From the NCBI RefSeq assembly GCF_030813505.1, contig NZ_JAUSUE010000011.1: a DNA stretch of 64,000 nt, one strand, 5' to 3'. Position 1 is the stretch's first letter. Every line of letters begins with the position of its first letter. The notes under the pieces are model-generated. The model saw only the letters and a program-made list of their open reading frames with translations, did not search any database and had not been told where the DNA came from. This document shows positions 61,536 to 64,000 of the stretch, piece by piece. Source of the stretch: Pectinatus haikarae (GTDB lineage: Bacteria; Bacillota; Negativicutes; Selenomonadales; Selenomonadaceae). Both the position numbers and the translations under genes were made by a program.

Positions 61536-62044
61536 AAAAGAAATATGGGGCGCTTGTTTTTGCCGGTGTGTTGTCAACACAAATTTTAGCGGGCTGTGCC
61601 GGTGAACAGCAGACAGAAAATGCAGCCAATGCCGTTGCGGTTCCGGTTCCTGCAAGTTCGGGAGAAAACGGCAAGGCACCATGCTGCGATTTATCAGATA
61701 CCAAAGATGGTGAATATGCAGCCGAAAGCAAGGCTGACAGCTTTATGGGACATGGCCGGATAGCACTCACTATTAAGGATCACAAAATAACGGCGGTCAA
61801 TTTTGTGGGGGTAGATCCTGAGGGAAATATCAAAGGTGCGGATTATGGCAAAACCAATGGACAGGTAGAAAATCCGGGGTTTTATCAAAAAGCGCAAAGA
61901 GCTGTGAAAGCCAATTCTCAATATGCTGAACAGCTCCTCCAGGTACAGGAGCTGGCGAAAGTAGATGTGATTTCCGGTGCTACGGCATCTTATGATCAGT
62001 TTGTCGAATCTGCCAAGATTGCTCTCGAAAATTCTAAAAAATAG
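61532..62044 (+). CDS. FMN-binding domain lipoprotein, predicted ApbE substrate
   Basis: A 170-residue exported lipoprotein: signal with lipobox ILAGC (about residues 20-24), a low-complexity linker with a CC pair, then an FMN_bind domain (about 60-165): GHGRIALTIKDHKITAVNF and VDVISGATASYDQFVESAKIAL. SGAT within D-x-x-SGAT matches the flavinylation site recognised by ApbE, the Thr being the attachment residue. It is the last gene of the iron operon whose first gene is apbE. In Campylobacter-type loci this position is held by thioredoxin-like proteins. Probable role: extracytoplasmic one- or two-electron carrier for iron reduction. Confidence 0.9.
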   Translation: MKKKYGALVFAGVLSTQILAGCAGEQQTENAANAVAVPVPASSGENGKAPCCDLSDTKDGEYAAESKADSFMGHGRIALTIKDHKITAVNFVGVDPEGNIKGADYGKTNGQVENPGFYQKAQRAVKANSQYAEQLLQVQELAKVDVISGATASYDQFVESAKIALENSKK

Positions 62045-62218
62045 GGACACTTGATTGACAGGCATTGCTGCTGTATATATAATAAAAGCGTACAAAAAAA
62101 TATTTTTACTGAAAAAGAGAATGTATAATCGGTATTGAAAAATAGAATTAATCTGTTTTTTGATGCCGTTTTTTTCTGTGTATTGGATAGTAATTATATA
62201 AAAGAAAGGCATATCAAT

Positions 62219-62776
62219 ATGAAGAAAAATTTTTCAGTCATTCCATCCGTACGTGACATAAAAGCCTTGAACAGGGCGCTTGCCATTCCCGGGGATACAA
62301 TTCTTTTAAGCACTATTACACATATAGGCAATTTGAGAGAATTGGTGCTGCTTTGTCATAAAGCAGGTAAAAGAGTAATAGTGAATCATGAGCTGGTCGG
62401 CGGTTTAGGCAATGATAATATGGCGTTTGAAATGTTGAAAAAAATGTATAAAGTTGATGCAGTCATTGAAAGTAATCAAATTTATGCGGGCAGAGCAAAA
62501 GCAGCGGGGATCGAAGTGATATTGAAGATACCCTTGATAGATTCATTGGCAAGAGAATCGGCGCTCAGGATGATAAATAATGTCAAACCTGATACGCTGG
62601 AGGTAAAGCCTGCGATATGCGCACTTGATAATATAACAAAAATACAAAAAGGTTATGCCGGCAAAATTTTTGCCAGTGGATTTATAGATGATACTGCGTT
62701 TGCTGATAAACTTTATAACAGCGGTCTGGATGGGATCATGACAAGCCGGCAGGAGCTGTGGGATAGGTTTTATTGA
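62219..62776 (+). CDS. GlpP-family antiterminator
   Basis: A 185-residue TIM-barrel RNA-binding antiterminator-like protein (glycerol uptake operon antiterminator family): LSTITHIGNLRELVLLCHKAGKRVIVNHELVGGLGNDN, GIEVILKIPLIDS, VKPDTLEVKPAICA and ASGFIDD are family segments. In Bacillus GlpP responds to glycerol 3-phosphate and prevents termination in glp leaders. ATG 62219 (AAAGAAAGG upstream) is preferred; the frame is open to 62135. No glp genes follow; instead a class II aldolase gene with a leader terminator lies 250 nt downstream and may be its target. Confidence 0.88.
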   Translation: MKKNFSVIPSVRDIKALNRALAIPGDTILLSTITHIGNLRELVLLCHKAGKRVIVNHELVGGLGNDNMAFEMLKKMYKVDAVIESNQIYAGRAKAAGIEVILKIPLIDSLARESALRMINNVKPDTLEVKPAICALDNITKIQKGYAGKIFASGFIDDTAFADKLYNSGLDGIMTSRQELWDRFY

Positions 62777-62837
62777 AATTAAGAACTGGATGATTTATTT
62801 TAAATAAATAAATTATTCATTATTTTCATATTTATTA

Positions 62838-62866
62838 TTGACAAAACATAAATAAATTTTTATAAT
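62838..62866 (+). promoter_or_regulatory. consensus promoter of the aldolase gene
   Basis: TTGACA (62838-62843), 17-nt spacer, TATAAT (62861-62866): an exact sigma-70/sigma-A consensus. Initiation near 62873 gives a 155-nt leader. Confidence 0.85.
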
Positions 62867-62881
62867 GTAAAAAGAATAAGA

Positions 62882-62897
62882 GTTTCCCGGGAAACTT
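62882..62897. promoter_or_regulatory. 16-bp perfect palindrome in the aldolase leader
   Basis: AGTTTCCCGGGAAACT, about 10 nt after the predicted transcription start. It could be an operator for a sugar-sensing repressor or part of an RNA antiterminator. Confidence 0.5.
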
Positions 62898-62943
62898 TGT
62901 ATTTTATAACAAAATATTTTTATATTGAATGGTGTATTGAATT

Positions 62944-62990
62944 CGGTATTAGGACGTGAAGATTGTTTCGCGCCTTAATACCGTTTTTTT
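62944..62990 (+). terminator. leader terminator upstream of aldolase gene
   Basis: CGGTATTAGGACGTGAA (62944-62960), loop about 6 nt, and its near-complement ending TTAATACCG (62983) with one mismatch and G-U pairs, followed by TTTTTTT. It lies between the consensus promoter and the aldolase start. Confidence 0.85.
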
Positions 62991-63027
62991 ATTATGTTGG
63001 GCACACTAATTTTAAGGAGATATTATT

Positions 63028-63885
63028 ATGCTGGTAAATATGAATGAAATGCTGCAGAGGGCAAAAAAAGAAAAATACGCGGTCGCCGCATTCGATTGTG
63101 TAGAGGATATTTTTGTCAGAACCATTTTGGATACTGCTGAACGGATGCATTCACCGGTGATTTTGATGGCGCTGGAATATGATCTTGCTGGACGGGGAAT
63201 GGACTATATATCAGGACTTATAAAAGCTGTCGCACCTGTCTATGATATTTCTGTGGCTTTACATTTAGATCATGCAACCAATTTCGCGATAATAGAACGC
63301 GCGCTGGCTAATGGTTTTACTTCTGTCATGTATGACGGGTCAGCGCTGCCTTTTGAGGAAAATATAGCGAATACAAGACATGTCGTACAAATGGCTCAAA
63401 AATATAATGCAACTGTGGAGGCCGAGCTGGGACATGTTGCAGGAAAAGAATTATCAGGATGTGATGACAGCCATGAAATAGAGCTTACTGAACCAAAAGA
63501 AGTGAAAACATTTATTGAGGAAACAGGAATAGACGCACTGGCTGTTTCCATTGGCACAGCACATGGAATATATATATCAGAACCAAAGCTCAATATTGAA
63601 AGATTGCAGGAAATAACAGCGGCCAGCAAAGTGCCTTTAGTTTTGCACGGGGGGTCGGGAACACCGGAAACGGAGCTGAGAGCGGCTGTAAGTAATGGGA
63701 TAACTAAAATAAATGTTTATTCTGATTTACGTATAGCATTGGGGGAAGGCTTAAAATCAGCAGCTGTGAATAAAAGGCGTGACCCATTGCCGGATAAGGC
63801 ATTTTCATCTATAAAAGAAGCGATCGGGCAAGTGGTCGGCGACAGAATAGAGTTATTCGGCTCAAAAAATAAGGAAGTCGATTAA
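63028..63885 (+). CDS. class II (zinc) ketose-bisphosphate aldolase
   Basis: A 285-residue aldolase of the Fba/GatY/KbaY family cleaving fructose- or tagatose-1,6-bisphosphate to DHAP and glyceraldehyde 3-phosphate. Zinc ligands and active-site motifs: ALHLDHATNF (Asp/His), TVEAELGHVAG (Glu), SIGTAHGIY (His), LVLHGGSGTP (His) and KINVYSDLR. Length is typical of GatY-type enzymes. Fructose versus tagatose specificity is not determinable. AAGGAG lies 8 nt upstream. Expression probably depends on antitermination in its leader. Confidence 0.93.
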   Translation: MLVNMNEMLQRAKKEKYAVAAFDCVEDIFVRTILDTAERMHSPVILMALEYDLAGRGMDYISGLIKAVAPVYDISVALHLDHATNFAIIERALANGFTSVMYDGSALPFEENIANTRHVVQMAQKYNATVEAELGHVAGKELSGCDDSHEIELTEPKEVKTFIEETGIDALAVSIGTAHGIYISEPKLNIERLQEITAASKVPLVLHGGSGTPETELRAAVSNGITKINVYSDLRIALGEGLKSAAVNKRRDPLPDKAFSSIKEAIGQVVGDRIELFGSKNKEVD

Positions 63886-63968
63886 AGCGTTTCGGTAAAT
63901 TAATTGGCTTTGTTAAGTAAAAATGAAAAGATAGCTAATGTTTCTGTAGAAAAGCACTAAATTTTATC

Positions 63969-63995
63969 AACTTGCTAAAGAAAACAAGTTTTTCA
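63969..63995 (+). terminator. weak terminator after aldolase gene
   Basis: AACTTG (63969-63974) and CAAGTT (63985-63990), followed by TTTC. Six-bp stem at the window edge. Confidence 0.4.
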
Positions 63996-64000
63996 TATTG

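Noticed and set aside
1..64000. Insertion sequences, prophage or integrative elements
   Set aside because: No transposase, integrase, phage structural or conjugation genes were recognised in any frame; tRNA-Gly and tRNA-Ser have no flanking integrase or repeated tRNA 3' ends.

Overview
The window is AT-rich chromosomal DNA from an anaerobic or fermentative member of the Firmicutes that very probably has an outer membrane. Low GC, heavy use of ATA isoleucine codons, GTG/TTG starts with strong purine Shine-Dalgarno sites, PRD-type PTS regulators and an AlsS-like acetolactate synthase point to Firmicutes. A complete TonB-ExbB-ExbD set points to a diderm lineage, so Negativicutes (Selenomonas/Pectinatus/Megamonas relatives) is my best inference. 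No transposase, phage gene or CRISPR array was seen.

Layout. 1-3.4 kb: 3' part of an acetolactate-synthase-like gene, an orphan minus-strand cobalamin riboswitch with its own consensus promoter and two terminators but no gene, thioredoxin, an amidohydrolase and tRNA-Gly(CCC). 3.7-13.9 kb: a probable pentitol/hexitol-phosphate catabolic island (ribulose-phosphate epimerase, PRD regulator, galactitol-type EIIA/EIIB/EIIC, two zinc dehydrogenases, RpiB, a second divergent epimerase, an AraM-type glycerol-1-phosphate dehydrogenase). 13.9-18.1 kb: Cof-type HAD phosphatase, ThiD, UbiB-type kinase-like protein, AroH chorismate mutase. 18.2-30.3 kb: a hexuronate/aldonate island with a FadR-type regulator, RspA-type mannonate dehydratase, MFS transporter, an internally deleted dehydrogenase and an SDR, followed by uxuA-uxuB-uxaC, a GPH symporter and a second FadR-type regulator. 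30.3-43.9 kb: housekeeping genes (YgjP-type peptidase, PanE, TauE, Fur/PerR, tRNA-Ser(GGA), an orphan LivJ-like lipoprotein behind a leader terminator, enolase, amino acid permease, YigZ, flavin reductase, SerC, QueF, HD-GYP, CobO). 43.9-47.8 kb: a lipase-like gene and a Zn/Cd ATPase interspersed with three copies of a structured ~130-nt repeat. 47.8-52.2 kb: PRD regulator divergent from an ascorbate-type PTS. 52.4-62.0 kb: a ten-gene Fur-box-controlled iron operon. 62.2-63.9 kb: a GlpP-type antiterminator and a class II aldolase whose leader carries a terminator.

How the genes work together. The most interesting system is the iron operon apbE-exbB-exbD-tonB-ftr1-p19-DUF2318-FtsX-FtsX-ATPase-FMN_bind. 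It joins energy for outer-membrane uptake, a periplasmic P19 iron/copper-binding protein, an FTR1 permease, and a putative extracytoplasmic flavin electron-transfer chain: ApbE attaches FMN to a Thr in an SGAT motif, which is present in the last gene. The orphan cobalamin riboswitch RNA, the dispersed repeat and the two leader terminators (livJ-like and aldolase) are the best non-coding leads.
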